From Clostridium tepidum (GTDB lineage Bacteria; Bacillota; Clostridia; Clostridiales; Clostridiaceae), in contig NZ_MRAE01000014.1 of the NCBI RefSeq assembly GCF_002008345.1, positions 1 to 64,000 on the forward strand: a DNA stretch of 64,000 nt, given 5' to 3'. This document shows, piece by piece, positions 55,325-63,666 of the stretch. Position 1 is the stretch's first letter, and each line of letters begins with the position of its first letter. A program made the translations under genes and the position numbers. The notes below the pieces were generated by a model. It saw only the letters and a program-made list of their open reading frames with translations. It did not search any database and had not been told where the DNA came from.

Positions 55325-56203
55325 ATGAAGGGAACTATAATAAAAGGTATAGGTGGATTTTATTATATTAAGATAGACAATAGTGAAGAAATCATAGAAT
55401 GTAAGGCAAGGGGTAAGTTCAGACATACTGAACTTACCCCTATGATTGGTGATTATGTAGAAATAAGCATAGATAAAAACAATAAAGGAGCCATAGAAAA
55501 GATATATGAAAGAAAAAGCGAATTATTTAGACCAGCTGTTGTCAATGTAACACAAGCTTTAGTAGTATTTTCTTTTAAAAATCCTGACATAAACATAGAT
55601 CTTTTAAATAAATTCTTACTTTTATGTGAATATAATAATTTAAAAGCTATAGTGTGTTTTAATAAAATGGATTTAGTCAATAAAGAAGATTATGAAGATA
55701 TTATTTCTATGATAGATAAAGCAGGCTATGATATAATATTTTTAAAAGCTAAAGAAGAAGAAAATATTGACAAAATTAAAAAAGTAATAAAGGATAATGT
55801 GACTGTATTTTGTGGACCATCAGGTGTAGGTAAATCTACAATGCTAAATAAAATTATAGGCAAAGAGGCTATGATGACAGGAGATATAAGTAAAAAATTG
55901 GGAAGAGGAAAACATACTACTCGTCATAGTGAACTTATATATATAAATGAAGGATTGTTAGTAGATACTCCTGGATTTTCTTCTTTAGATATAAGTTTTA
56001 TGGAAAAAGAAGATTTATTGTATTGTATTCCAGAATTTAGTGATTTCATGGGAAAATGCAAATTTACAGGATGCCTTCATTATAAAGAACCTAATTGTGC
56101 AGTTAAAAAGGCAGTAGAACAAGGGGATATACACAAAGATAGATATAATTTTTATATAAAAACTTTAGAAGAAATTATGAATAGGAGGAAGAAAAAATGG
56201 TAA
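55325..56203 (+). CDS. rsgA: Ribosome small subunit-dependent GTPase RsgA
   Basis: A 292-residue circularly permuted GTPase in late 30S assembly. An OB fold at the N-terminus, NKMD (G4) before GPSGVGKST (G1) and DTPGFSS (G3), then a zinc knuckle with [19 protein letters not shown] 55325 follows GGGAGG with short 4-base spacing. A perfect 13-bp inverted repeat lies within the OB-fold part (55410-55440). It overlaps rpe by 7 bases. Confidence 0.96.
   Translation: MKGTIIKGIGGFYYIKIDNSEEIIECKARGKFRHTELTPMIGDYVEISIDKNNKGAIEKIYERKSELFRPAVVNVTQALVVFSFKNPDINIDLLNKFLLLCEYNNLKAIVCFNKMDLVNKEDYEDIISMIDKAGYDIIFLKAKEEENIDKIKKVIKDNVTVFCGPSGVGKSTMLNKIIGKEAMMTGDISKKLGRGKHTTRHSELIYINEGLLVDTPGFSSLDISFMEKEDLLYCIPEFSDFMGKCKFTGCLHYKEPNCAVKKAVEQGDIHKDRYNFYIKTLEEIMNRRKKKW
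55410..55440. repeat. Perfect 13-base inverted repeat inside rsgA
   Basis: GGGGTAAGTTCAG (55410-55422), ACATA loop, CTGAACTTACCCC (55428-55440). All 13 pairs are canonical. No T-run follows. Confidence 0.9.
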
Positions 56204-56847
56204 AAATAGCACCATCAATACTTTCAGCAGACTTTTCTAAACTAGGAGAGGATATAAAAAAATTGGATAAGTGTGGGGCAGATGTTATACATATAGATGT
56301 AATGGATGGTAGATTTGTTCCTAACATTTCTTTTGGAATTCCAATAATTAAGAGTATAAGAAAACTAACAGATAAACCATTTGATGTGCATCTTATGATA
56401 GAAGAGCCTTCTAGATATATAGAAGATTTTGCAAAAGCAGGAGCAGATATAATATCAATTCACTATGAAGCGGATAAACATATAGATAGGACAATAAACT
56501 ACATAAAAAATTTTGGAGTAAAGGCAGCTGTAGCTTTAAATCCAGGTACACCTGTAAGTTGTATTAAGGATTTAATACCTTCTTTAGATATGGTGCTTAT
56601 TATGTCTGTGAACCCAGGTTTTGGAGGACAAAAGTATATTAAATATGCTTCAGAAAAGGTAAAAGAAGTTAAGCTTCTAAGTGAAAAATGTAATAAAGAT
56701 TTAATAATAGAAGTAGACGGCGGTGTTACTAAAGATAATATAAAAGAAGTGGTAGATTGTGGTGCTAATCTTTTAGTAGCAGGTTCAGCAGTGTTTAAAA
56801 ATGGAGAAATAGAAAAAAATATAAATCTATTAAGAGAGGCACTATAA
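56197..56847 (+). CDS. rpe: Ribulose-phosphate 3-epimerase
   Basis: A 216-residue TIM-barrel enzyme of the pentose phosphate pathway. [15 protein letters not shown] at the start, [16 protein letters not shown] with the catalytic Asp and metal His, [20 protein letters not shown], and [10 protein letters not shown] with the second Asp. The ATG at 56197 follows AGGAGGAAG and overlaps rsgA. thiN starts 2 bases after it. Confidence 0.97.
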   Translation: MVKIAPSILSADFSKLGEDIKKLDKCGADVIHIDVMDGRFVPNISFGIPIIKSIRKLTDKPFDVHLMIEEPSRYIEDFAKAGADIISIHYEADKHIDRTINYIKNFGVKAAVALNPGTPVSCIKDLIPSLDMVLIMSVNPGFGGQKYIKYASEKVKEVKLLSEKCNKDLIIEVDGGVTKDNIKEVVDCGANLLVAGSAVFKNGEIEKNINLLREAL

Positions 56848-56849
56848 TA

Positions 56850-57506
56850 ATGAAATCCATAGTAATATGTGGTGGAAAAGCTCCTTCTGAAAAACTTTTG
56901 CAAGAAGAAATGAAAGATTCATCTTATATAATATGTGCAGATAGCGGTGCTAATTGCCTTTATGAATATGATATAGTACCTGATTTTATATTAGGAGATA
57001 TGGATTCTATAGATAAAAAAGCTTTTTTTTATTTTAAGGAAAAGGGAGTAAATATGGATAAATATCCAAAAGAAAAAGATTTTACAGATGGTTTGTTAGC
57101 TTTAAATAAAGCTATAGAACTTAAATCAGATACTGTGGCTTTTTTAGGGTGTACAGGTAACAGAATAGATCATGTATTAGGAAATTTAGGTTTTTTGGAT
57201 ATATGCTTAAAAAATAATATAAAAGCTTACATAAAGGATGAAAATAATGAAGTGTTTTTAACAGATAAAGATATTTCATTAGAACCTAGAAAATCAGTTT
57301 ATTTTTCACTGCAGGCTTATGGATCAAATGTAGAAGGAGTTACTCTTTCTAATGCAAAATTTCCATTAGAAAACTATACATTAAAAATGGGAGACACCCT
57401 AACTACATCTAATGAATTTACAGATAAAGAATTGCATATAAAATTTAAAAAGGGTACATTAATTGTAATTATAAGTAATGATACTGATTTTCAAAGAGAT
57501 AAGTAA
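56850..57506 (+). CDS. thiN: Thiamine pyrophosphokinase
   Basis: A 218-residue enzyme transferring pyrophosphate from ATP to thiamine. IICADSGANCLYEYDIVPDFILGDMDSID carries the conserved Asp residues (about 30-60), then KDFTDGLLALNKAI and LGCTGNRIDHVLGNL, all catalytic-domain motifs; the C-terminal thiamine-binding beta domain follows. The stp-prkC-rsgA-rpe-thiN order ends here, as in Bacillus. Confidence 0.95.
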   Translation: MKSIVICGGKAPSEKLLQEEMKDSSYIICADSGANCLYEYDIVPDFILGDMDSIDKKAFFYFKEKGVNMDKYPKEKDFTDGLLALNKAIELKSDTVAFLGCTGNRIDHVLGNLGFLDICLKNNIKAYIKDENNEVFLTDKDISLEPRKSVYFSLQAYGSNVEGVTLSNAKFPLENYTLKMGDTLTTSNEFTDKELHIKFKKGTLIVIISNDTDFQRDK

Positions 57507-57641
57507 ATAGTGTTTAACTTATGAAGCAATGAGTTTTTAAGTTTTTATAATAGTAAAAATTATAATATTATTAGATTAAAAGATAATCAAAGTTTGGAAT
57601 ATTTCTATGTAATTTAACGTAATATAGGTTAGCATATAAAT

Positions 57642-57773
57642 ATAGATTTAATTTTAATTTGTAAATATAAGAATACATTCATAATACAATTTATTTAATT
57701 AATCAGTTCTAAATTGTATTCATATGTTTATTATATGTATTTCTTATATTTACTCCATTAAAATTAAATCTAT
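57642..57773. repeat. Long fold-back (imperfect inverted repeat) after thiN
   Basis: The left arm (57642-57693) and right arm (57710-57773) are complementary over most of their length. The outer stretch ATAGATTTAATTTTAAT, then GTAAATATAAG, and the inner ATACAATTTA all match, with small gaps in between. A T-rich run follows. It could be the thiN operon terminator or a small mobile fold-back. The remainder of 57507-57825 has no gene. Confidence 0.6.
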
Positions 57774-57825
57774 TTTTTATTTTAAAGATTAAAAAATTAA
57801 AAGGCAGTTTAAGTTTTTATGTTCA

Positions 57826-57859
57826 CATATTTGAATATGTTTGCATATTATAGTATATA
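57826..57859 (+). promoter_or_regulatory. Promoter with overlapping dyad for the 51-codon membrane protein
   Basis: TTGAAT (57831-57836), 17 bases, TATATA (57854-57859). The dyad CATATT-TG-AATATG (57826-57839) covers the -35, a typical repressor arrangement. The mRNA start would lie close to the ribosome-binding site. Confidence 0.45.
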
Positions 57860-57879
57860 AGCTATAGGAGGGCATATAT

Positions 57880-58035
57880 ATGGGAAGAAAAAGTAACAAA
57901 AAATTAGGAATTATAGTTGGATCTATTGGACTTGGAATAGTTGTTACGATTATAGTACCAATATGGGGATGGCTTTTAGCTGTAGGGTTTGGACTTATAT
58001 ATATAGGCTGGTGGATAATTAATAAATGTAGATAA
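57880..58035 (+). CDS. Small hydrophobic membrane protein, 51 codons, function unknown
   Basis: Not recognised. The frame from ATG 57880 has AGGAGGG at 7 bases spacing and ends at TAA 58033-58035. A basic start MGRKSNKKLG is followed by two hydrophobic segments (about residues 9-27 and 29-47) with a WGW turn region, ending WWIINKCR; it should form a membrane hairpin. It lies in the thiN-spoVM gap where Bacillus has no such gene. A hairpin follows (58077-58096). It could be a sporulation micro-protein, by location only. Confidence 0.7.
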   Translation: MGRKSNKKLGIIVGSIGLGIVVTIIVPIWGWLLAVGFGLIYIGWWIINKCR

Positions 58036-58077
58036 ATTAATGCAAAACAATAATTCATAATGATATGCATTTTATAG

Positions 58078-58105
58078 CTGTTAAATTTTATAACAGTCTT
58101 TATTT
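58078..58105 (+). terminator. Probable weak terminator before spoVM
   Basis: CTGTTA (58078-58083) with TAACAG (58091-58096), followed by TCTTTATTT. Confidence 0.5.
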
Positions 58106-58151
58106 ATTGATAAAATATATTAGAGAATTAATTTGTATAGAGGTGTATTAC

Positions 58152-58226
58152 ATGAAAATAGTTGCAATAAAACTTCCCAAATTTTTATCAAATATAATAA
58201 AAAAAATAAAAAAAGTTAAAAAGTAA
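58152..58226 (+). CDS. spoVM: Stage V sporulation protein M
   Basis: A 24-residue micro-protein. The central IKLPKFL is the same as in the 26-residue B. subtilis SpoVM, an amphipathic helix that binds the convex forespore membrane and anchors SpoIVA. After it comes a Lys-rich tail (IIKKIKKVKK). The genome position between thiN and rpmB also matches Bacillus. The ATG at 58152 follows GAGGTG at 6 bases. A bidirectional terminator follows. Confidence 0.9.
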   Translation: MKIVAIKLPKFLSNIIKKIKKVKK

Positions 58227-58244
58227 AATATAGGAACATAAAAT

Positions 58245-58279
58245 AAAAAAATGCAATTGTTTAAACAACTGCATTTTTT
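58245..58279. terminator. Bidirectional terminator between spoVM and rpmB
   Basis: A-run plus TGCAATTGTTT pairs with AAACAACTGCA plus T-run (one A-C mispair). It serves spoVM on + and rpmB on -. Confidence 0.88.
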
Positions 58280-58282
58280 ATG

Positions 58283-58474
58283 TTATATAGCACGTTGTAC
58301 TTTTCCTGAACGTAGGCATCTAGTACAAACATGAACTCTCTTAGGAGTTCCATTAACTACTGCTTTAACTCTCTTTATGTTAGGAGCAAAGGATCTTTTA
58401 GATTGACGATGTGAATGGCTGTATTGAACACCGTAAACAACGCCTTTACCACATATTTCACATTTTCTTGACAT
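58283..58474 (-). CDS. rpmB: 50S ribosomal protein L28
   Basis: A 63-residue L28: MSRKCEICGKG with the zinc-type CxxC pair, YSHSHRQSKRSFAPN, VHVCTRCLRSGKV with the second pair. Four cysteines mean a zinc-ribbon form. It is the only conventional minus-strand gene in the window. The ATG (complement of 58472-58474) has GGGAGGTG at 7 bases. A small hairpin lies in its 5' leader (58493-58518). Confidence 0.97.
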   Translation of the reverse strand: MSRKCEICGKGVVYGVQYSHSHRQSKRSFAPNIKRVKAVVNGTPKRVHVCTRCLRSGKVQRAI

Positions 58475-58492
58475 TTAAAAACACCTCCCTAA

Positions 58493-58518
58493 AATTGTGA
58501 AGCTGATACTTCTCAATT
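58493..58518 (-). promoter_or_regulatory. Hairpin in the rpmB leader just before its ribosome-binding site
   Basis: On the complement, AATTG-A-GAAG, a six-base loop, CTTC-A-CAATT: nine pairs with one A-A mismatch. It could be an L28 autoregulatory element; no evidence beyond position. Confidence 0.4.
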
Positions 58519-58610
58519 CAAACATTAATAATTTTACCACAAAATATATGATCTGCGCAAGTAAATAGTTTGGAATATAGTAAAAAAAGCATTAATAATA
58601 ATATATTTCC

Positions 58611-58639
58611 TTGAATAAATCTTTTATTTAATATAAAAT
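58611..58639 (+). promoter_or_regulatory. Promoter of the Asp23-DAK genes
   Basis: TTGAAT (58611-58616), 17 bases, TAAAAT (58634-58639), 35 bases before the ATG at 58674. Confidence 0.5.
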
Positions 58640-58673
58640 AAACTATATGATATGATATAAGGAGGTTTCTTTC

Positions 58674-59024
58674 ATGTTAGGAAAGTTAACTAATGAATAT
58701 GGACATATAGATTATGCTGAGGATGTAGTTGCTAATATTGTTGGTGTATCTACTATGGAATGTTATGGTGTAGTAGGAATGGCATCAAAAAATGCAACTG
58801 ATGGACTTTGGGAACTTATTAAAGGAGAAAGCTTTAATAAAGGTGTTAAGATTCGTGCTGCTGAAGGTAAGTTAAATATAGAATTATATATAATTGTAGA
58901 ATATGGAACTAAAATATCTGTAATAGCTAATAATATTATACAAAAGATAAGATATAATTTAGAAAACTATACAGGACTTAAAGTTTCCAGTATCACTGTA
59001 AATGTCCAGGGCGTTAGAGTTTAG
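58674..59024 (+). CDS. Asp23/Gls24 family envelope stress response protein
   Basis: A 116-residue Asp23-domain protein (YloU-like): IDYAEDVVANIVGVSTMECYGVVGMA, a GVKI..EGKLNIELYIIVEYG middle, and SSITVNVQGVRV at the end. Family members line the membrane or assist envelope homeostasis. It precedes the DAK/FakA-like gene as in most firmicutes (yloU-yloV). The ATG follows AAGGAGG. Confidence 0.93.
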   Translation: MLGKLTNEYGHIDYAEDVVANIVGVSTMECYGVVGMASKNATDGLWELIKGESFNKGVKIRAAEGKLNIELYIIVEYGTKISVIANNIIQKIRYNLENYTGLKVSSITVNVQGVRV

Positions 59025-59038
59025 GAGGTAATTCATAA

Positions 59039-60658
59039 ATGGAACACATGAGAATAAAAGGTGCAGATTTTTATAATATGGTAGTAAATGGGAGCAATAA
59101 ATTAGAGGAAAAGAAAGAGTTCGTAAATTCATTAAATGTTTTCCCAGTACCAGATGGCGATACAGGAACAAATATGTCTATGACTTTTAGATCTGCAGTA
59201 AAAGAAATAGAGGGTTTAAAAAATGAACCGATAGGAATACTAGCTAAAAAAGTAGCTAAGGGAGCGCTTATGGGAGCTAGAGGTAATTCTGGGGTTATAT
59301 TATCCCAAATATTTAGAGGAATATCTAAAGGATTAGAAGATAAAGACGAAGTGGATGCAAAAGAGTTTGCAAATGCACTTTTAGAAGGATCAAAGTCTGC
59401 TTATAAAGCTGTAATGAGACCTACAGAAGGAACTATATTAACAATTATAAGAGCTGCAGGAGAAAGTGCTATAAAAAGCAAAAATGAGGATGTGACTTCT
59501 TTACTTAAAGAAGTGTGTGAACATAGTGAGGTAGTATTAAATAAGACTCCAGATATGCTTCCTGTATTAAAGAAGGCAAAAGTAGTAGATGCAGGTGGGC
59601 AAGGATTATTAATAATATTACAAGGGATGTTAGAAGCTTTAGATAAGGATTTAGAAGTTGAAATAGGCGGAGAAAATAAAGCGTCTAGTGTTAGTACTAA
59701 AATTGAAGAATATGAGGGAGATATAGAATTCGGATACTGTACAGAATTTTTTGTTATGGCAGAAAATGTAGATGTTGATAAATTTAAATCTCAATTAGAA
59801 CCTTTAGGAGATTCTATGATAGTAGTAGCTGCAGATGGAGTAGTAAAAGTTCATATTCACACAAATGATCCAGGAGATATACTATCTAAAGCCATAAAAC
59901 TTGGACCTCTTTCTAAAATAAAGATAGATAATATGAGAGAACAACACAAACATATAATAGATATGAATAGTGAAGATAATAAAAATGAGGAAAATGAATT
60001 AAAGAAATATGGGTTTATATCTGTAGCTTTAGGAGAAGGTATAACAGAAATATTTAAAGACTTGGGTGTAGATGAAGTTATAGAAGGCGGCCAAACTATG
60101 AATCCAAGTACAGAAGACATAGTTAAAGCTATAAATAAAATAAACGCAGAAAATATATTTATATTACCAAACAATAAAAATATAATAATGGCAGCAACAC
60201 AGGCGGCAGAGTTATCAGAAAAAAATATAATAGTTATACCTACTAAAACTATACCACAAGGCATAACAAGTATAACAATGTTTAATCCAGAAGCGGAATC
60301 AAAAGAAAATGAAGCTAATATGAATGAGGCTATACAGGCAGTAACTACAGGATCTATAACATATGCAGTTAGAGATACAGAAATGGATGGAAAAACGATT
60401 AAAGAAAATGACATATTAGGGTTAATAGAAAATAAAATCTCTCAAGTAGGAAAAGACATTTTTGAAGTTTCCAAAGCTGTTTTAGAAGAAATGATAGATG
60501 AAGATAGCGAGCTTATAAGTATATTCTATGGAAAAGATTGCGATGAGGAAAAAGTAAAAGAGCTTATAGAAGAATTAGAAACTAAATATGAAGATTTAGA
60601 TATTCAATGTTATAATGGAAAACAGCCATTATATTATTTTATAATGTCTGTAGAATAA
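59039..60658 (+). CDS. DAK2 domain protein, fatty acid kinase FakA-like (YloV)
   Basis: A 539-residue protein. DhaL/DAK2 kinase domain at the N-terminus: NVFPVPDGDTGTNMSMT with metal-binding Asps, MGARGNSGVILSQIFRG, and DAGGQGLLI near residue 185. A central linker and a C-terminal FakA domain follow (YCTEFFV, HIHTNDPG, ILPNNKNI). FakA with FakB phosphorylates exogenous fatty acids; no fakB is seen here. The ATG at 59039 follows AGGAGGT. Confidence 0.93.
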   Translation: MEHMRIKGADFYNMVVNGSNKLEEKKEFVNSLNVFPVPDGDTGTNMSMTFRSAVKEIEGLKNEPIGILAKKVAKGALMGARGNSGVILSQIFRGISKGLEDKDEVDAKEFANALLEGSKSAYKAVMRPTEGTILTIIRAAGESAIKSKNEDVTSLLKEVCEHSEVVLNKTPDMLPVLKKAKVVDAGGQGLLIILQGMLEALDKDLEVEIGGENKASSVSTKIEEYEGDIEFGYCTEFFVMAENVDVDKFKSQLEPLGDSMIVVAADGVVKVHIHTNDPGDILSKAIKLGPLSKIKIDNMREQHKHIIDMNSEDNKNEENELKKYGFISVALGEGITEIFKDLGVDEVIEGGQTMNPSTEDIVKAINKINAENIFILPNNKNIIMAATQAAELSEKNIIVIPTKTIPQGITSITMFNPEAESKENEANMNEAIQAVTTGSITYAVRDTEMDGKTIKENDILGLIENKISQVGKDIFEVSKAVLEEMIDEDSELISIFYGKDCDEEKVKELIEELETKYEDLDIQCYNGKQPLYYFIMSVE

Positions 60659-60682
60659 AAAAAGCCTAAGGGCTTTTTTTAT
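60656..60682 (+). terminator. Terminator after the DAK/FakA-like gene
   Basis: An A-run plus AGCC pairs with GGCT plus T-run around TAAG; strong and compact. Confidence 0.9.
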
Positions 60683-60810
60683 TATATGTATACATTTTAA
60701 ATTTTTATTTATTTTTTATATAAATAATATTAAAGTAAGATTTCAAATTGGATTTGAATTTTTACAAAAGTTTTTTCCATTATATAATTCTTGATAATAG
60801 GAGGAAGTTT

Positions 60811-62850
60811 ATGAATGTATATAGTCCTATAACTACTTTAAAAGGTGTGGGACCTAAAACTAAAAAACAATTAGAAAAATGCATGATATTTAATATAATG
60901 GATTTGCTTTTATACTTTCCACGAGACTATGAATTTGTAGATAATTATAGCAAAGATAAGATATCAAGTAAAAAGGTTATAATTAAAGTACAAGTAGAAA
61001 GTATAAAAAGAGATGTAAGAACAAGAACAGGTAAAATTCTAACTACAATTATTTTCAATGATGGAGAAAAATCTATAGTTGGTAGTTGGTTTAACCAACC
61101 TTATATAAAAAATTACTTTAAAATAGATGAAGAATATGTACTTCAAGGAATTTTAAAAGAATATAGAGGAAAATTAACTATGACTAATCCTCAAATATTA
61201 AAAAATAAATATGCACAAAAAGTAGAGGAAAGAAAAATTATTCCTAAATACCCTTTGAAAGGTGATATAAAAAATAGCTTATTAATAAAACTTGTAGATA
61301 ATGTATTAAAAAATATTGATATAGGTGAAAATTTACCTAGTTGGATTATTGAAAAGTATAAATTTATATCCTTGGACAAATCTATAAAAACTATACATAA
61401 GCCTGAAAATCAGAAAGACTTAGAGGAGGCTATAAGAAGATTAAAGTTTCAAGAATTATTAGCTTATTGTTTAAAAATATCTTTTTTAAAGGAATATTTA
61501 GAAACAGCTACAGAAGGTATAGCTTTTACTATTTCGGAAGAAATAAATGATCTTATAAAAGCATTGCCTTTTAAATTAACTAATGCACAAAATAGGGTGT
61601 TAGAAGAAATATTCAAAGATCAGAAAAAAGAAAAGCCAATGAATAGGCTTTTACAAGGTGATGTAGGCAGCGGAAAAACTATTATAGCTTTAATATCACT
61701 TTTTAATATAATAAAAAATGGATATCAGGGAGTAATGTTGGCACCTACGGAAATATTAGCGGTGCAACATTATGAAGAAGCCTTAAAATTATTTAAAGGG
61801 TTTAATTTGAATATAGAGCTTTTGGTAGGAAGTTTAAAGGCATCCTCTAAAAAGGATATAAAAAACAAGCTTAGAGAGGGAGAAATAGACTTAATAATAG
61901 GTACTCATGCTTTAATCGAGGATGATGTAGAATTTTATAACTTAGGAATGGTTATAACAGATGAGCAGCATAGATTTGGAGTTATGCAAAGAAGCAAAAT
62001 GTTAAACAAGGGTAAAAGTGTTGATACTTTAGTTATGAGTGCAACTCCTATACCAAGAAGTCTTACTTTGAGTTTATATGGAGATTTAGATTTATCTATT
62101 ATAGATGAACTTCCACCTGGAAGGCAAAAGATAGACACTTACTATGTAAATGATAGTTATAGAAGAAGAGTATATAATTTTGCGTTAAAAGAAATAAATA
62201 ATGGTAGACAGGTATATGTAGTTTGTCCTCTAGTAGAAGAGAAGGAAGAATTAAATTTAAATTCTGTAGAAAAATTATATAATGATCTAAAAGAACATTA
62301 TTTTAAAGATGTAAATGTTGCTATTTTACATGGGAAAATGAAAGGACAAGAAAAAGATGCTATTATGAAAGATTTTAAAGAGGGAAAGATAAAAGCTTTA
62401 ATATCTACCACAGTTATAGAAGTAGGGGTAAATGTACCTAATGCTACTTTAATGATAATAGAAAATGCAGAAAGGTTTGGTTTAGCTCAACTTCACCAAC
62501 TAAGGGGGAGAGTAGGTAGAGGAAAACATAAGTCTTATTGTATATTAATTGCCAATGTTAAAAATGACATTATAAGAAAAAGAATGGAAATAATGAAAAG
62601 TAGTAATGACGGCTTTTTTGTAGCAGAAGAGGACTTAAAATTAAGAGGTGGAGGAGAAATATTTGGATTTAAGCAACATGGCCCTAGCAATTTGCTTTTA
62701 GCAGATGTAGTAGAAGATATACATTTGCTTAGGATTGCTAATATGGAAAGTAAAAAAATAATAAATAGTAGTAATGAAGAGGATAATCAGATAAAAGAAG
62801 AAATAAAAATTAAAATAAAAAATAACTCAAAGTTTATATGCTTTAACTAG
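60811..62850 (+). CDS. recG: ATP-dependent DNA helicase RecG
   Basis: A 679-residue helicase that reverses forks and handles Holliday junctions. A wedge OB fold at the N-terminus (LKGVGPKTKKQLE, LLLYFPRDYE), Walker A GDVGSGKT, DEQH, SATPIPRSL, and motif VI LHQLRGRVGRGKHKSYC. ATG 60811 follows AGGAGGAAG; the frame opens at 60748 but has no site there. Confidence 0.96.
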   Translation: MNVYSPITTLKGVGPKTKKQLEKCMIFNIMDLLLYFPRDYEFVDNYSKDKISSKKVIIKVQVESIKRDVRTRTGKILTTIIFNDGEKSIVGSWFNQPYIKNYFKIDEEYVLQGILKEYRGKLTMTNPQILKNKYAQKVEERKIIPKYPLKGDIKNSLLIKLVDNVLKNIDIGENLPSWIIEKYKFISLDKSIKTIHKPENQKDLEEAIRRLKFQELLAYCLKISFLKEYLETATEGIAFTISEEINDLIKALPFKLTNAQNRVLEEIFKDQKKEKPMNRLLQGDVGSGKTIIALISLFNIIKNGYQGVMLAPTEILAVQHYEEALKLFKGFNLNIELLVGSLKASSKKDIKNKLREGEIDLIIGTHALIEDDVEFYNLGMVITDEQHRFGVMQRSKMLNKGKSVDTLVMSATPIPRSLTLSLYGDLDLSIIDELPPGRQKIDTYYVNDSYRRRVYNFALKEINNGRQVYVVCPLVEEKEELNLNSVEKLYNDLKEHYFKDVNVAILHGKMKGQEKDAIMKDFKEGKIKALISTTVIEVGVNVPNATLMIIENAERFGLAQLHQLRGRVGRGKHKSYCILIANVKNDIIRKRMEIMKSSNDGFFVAEEDLKLRGGGEIFGFKQHGPSNLLLADVVEDIHLLRIANMESKKIINSSNEEDNQIKEEIKIKIKNNSKFICFN

Positions 62851-63107
62851 AAGAACAAATTTCTACAATTTAATGTAAATAATTTTGTATGTAAATAATT
62901 TATATGTTAAAATAATAAGGATTAAATTATTTTCATATTTAGATAATTTTGCACCAAATAAAAATATAATCCCATTTAATATTAAGAAAATTTGTTAAAG
63001 AGTAAGATTAGTATTCTATATGAATAATTTAAATATAATAGAATATCAGTATTAGTAAAGCTAGTAGTAAAATTAATTATTATAGAAGAAGTAAAAGGAG
63101 GGTTTTC

Positions 63108-63665
63108 ATGAGAATTATCTCTGGATCTGCCAGAGGCAGAAAAATACTATCGCCCCAAAGTAGTGTTACAAGACCAACTTTGGACAGAATAAAGGAATCT
63201 ATATTTAACATAATACAAAATAGAGTATACGAAGCTAAAGTTTTAGATGTTTTTGCAGGGACAGGTAGTTTAGGCTTAGAAGCAGCTAGTAGAGGAGCTA
63301 AGTTTTCTTATTTAGTAGATAAAAGCCCTGAAACTTATCCTTTATTAAGGCAAAACATTAAAAACTTAAAGTTTGATAATATATGCAAGAGCTTTAATAT
63401 GGATGCCTATAGTGCTTTAGAAGAGTTTGCTAGAAAATCTATAGTTTTTGATTTAATATTTATAGATCCGCCATATGCTAAAGAAATGATTCCTCCAGCT
63501 ATGGAGATTATAGATAAAAAAGAACTGTTAGATAAAGAAGGTTTAATAGTTACAAAGATAGATTCTTCAGAAGAAATATATGATGGAACTGAAAGAATAA
63601 AATTATTTGACTATAGAAAATATGGAAACACTACCGTTTGTTTTTATAAATTTAAGGAGGACTAA
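63108..63665 (+). CDS. rsmD: 16S rRNA (guanine(966)-N(2))-methyltransferase
   Basis: A 185-residue SAM methyltransferase: [13 protein letters not shown] start, [35 protein letters not shown] (SAM site) and catalytic FIDPPYAKE. The ATG at 63108 follows AGGAGGG. coaD starts 1 base after it. The 257-base gap before it is AT-rich with a short direct repeat and no gene. Confidence 0.96.
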   Translation: MRIISGSARGRKILSPQSSVTRPTLDRIKESIFNIIQNRVYEAKVLDVFAGTGSLGLEAASRGAKFSYLVDKSPETYPLLRQNIKNLKFDNICKSFNMDAYSALEEFARKSIVFDLIFIDPPYAKEMIPPAMEIIDKKELLDKEGLIVTKIDSSEEIYDGTERIKLFDYRKYGNTTVCFYKFKED

Positions 63666-63666
63666 A

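Noticed and set aside
57789-58070. 93-codon minus-strand frame across the 51-codon gene
   Set aside because: No ribosome-binding site; the + strand frame has a strong site, a promoter and a terminator.
59857-60414. 185-codon frame on the minus strand inside the DAK/FakA-like gene
   Set aside because: It is exactly antisense to a convincing full-length gene, has no ribosome-binding site, and its composition follows from the AT-rich codon usage of the + strand.
62873-62901. ATGTAAATAATTT occurring twice before rsmD
   Set aside because: Low-complexity AT-rich sequence; no link to a promoter or gene.
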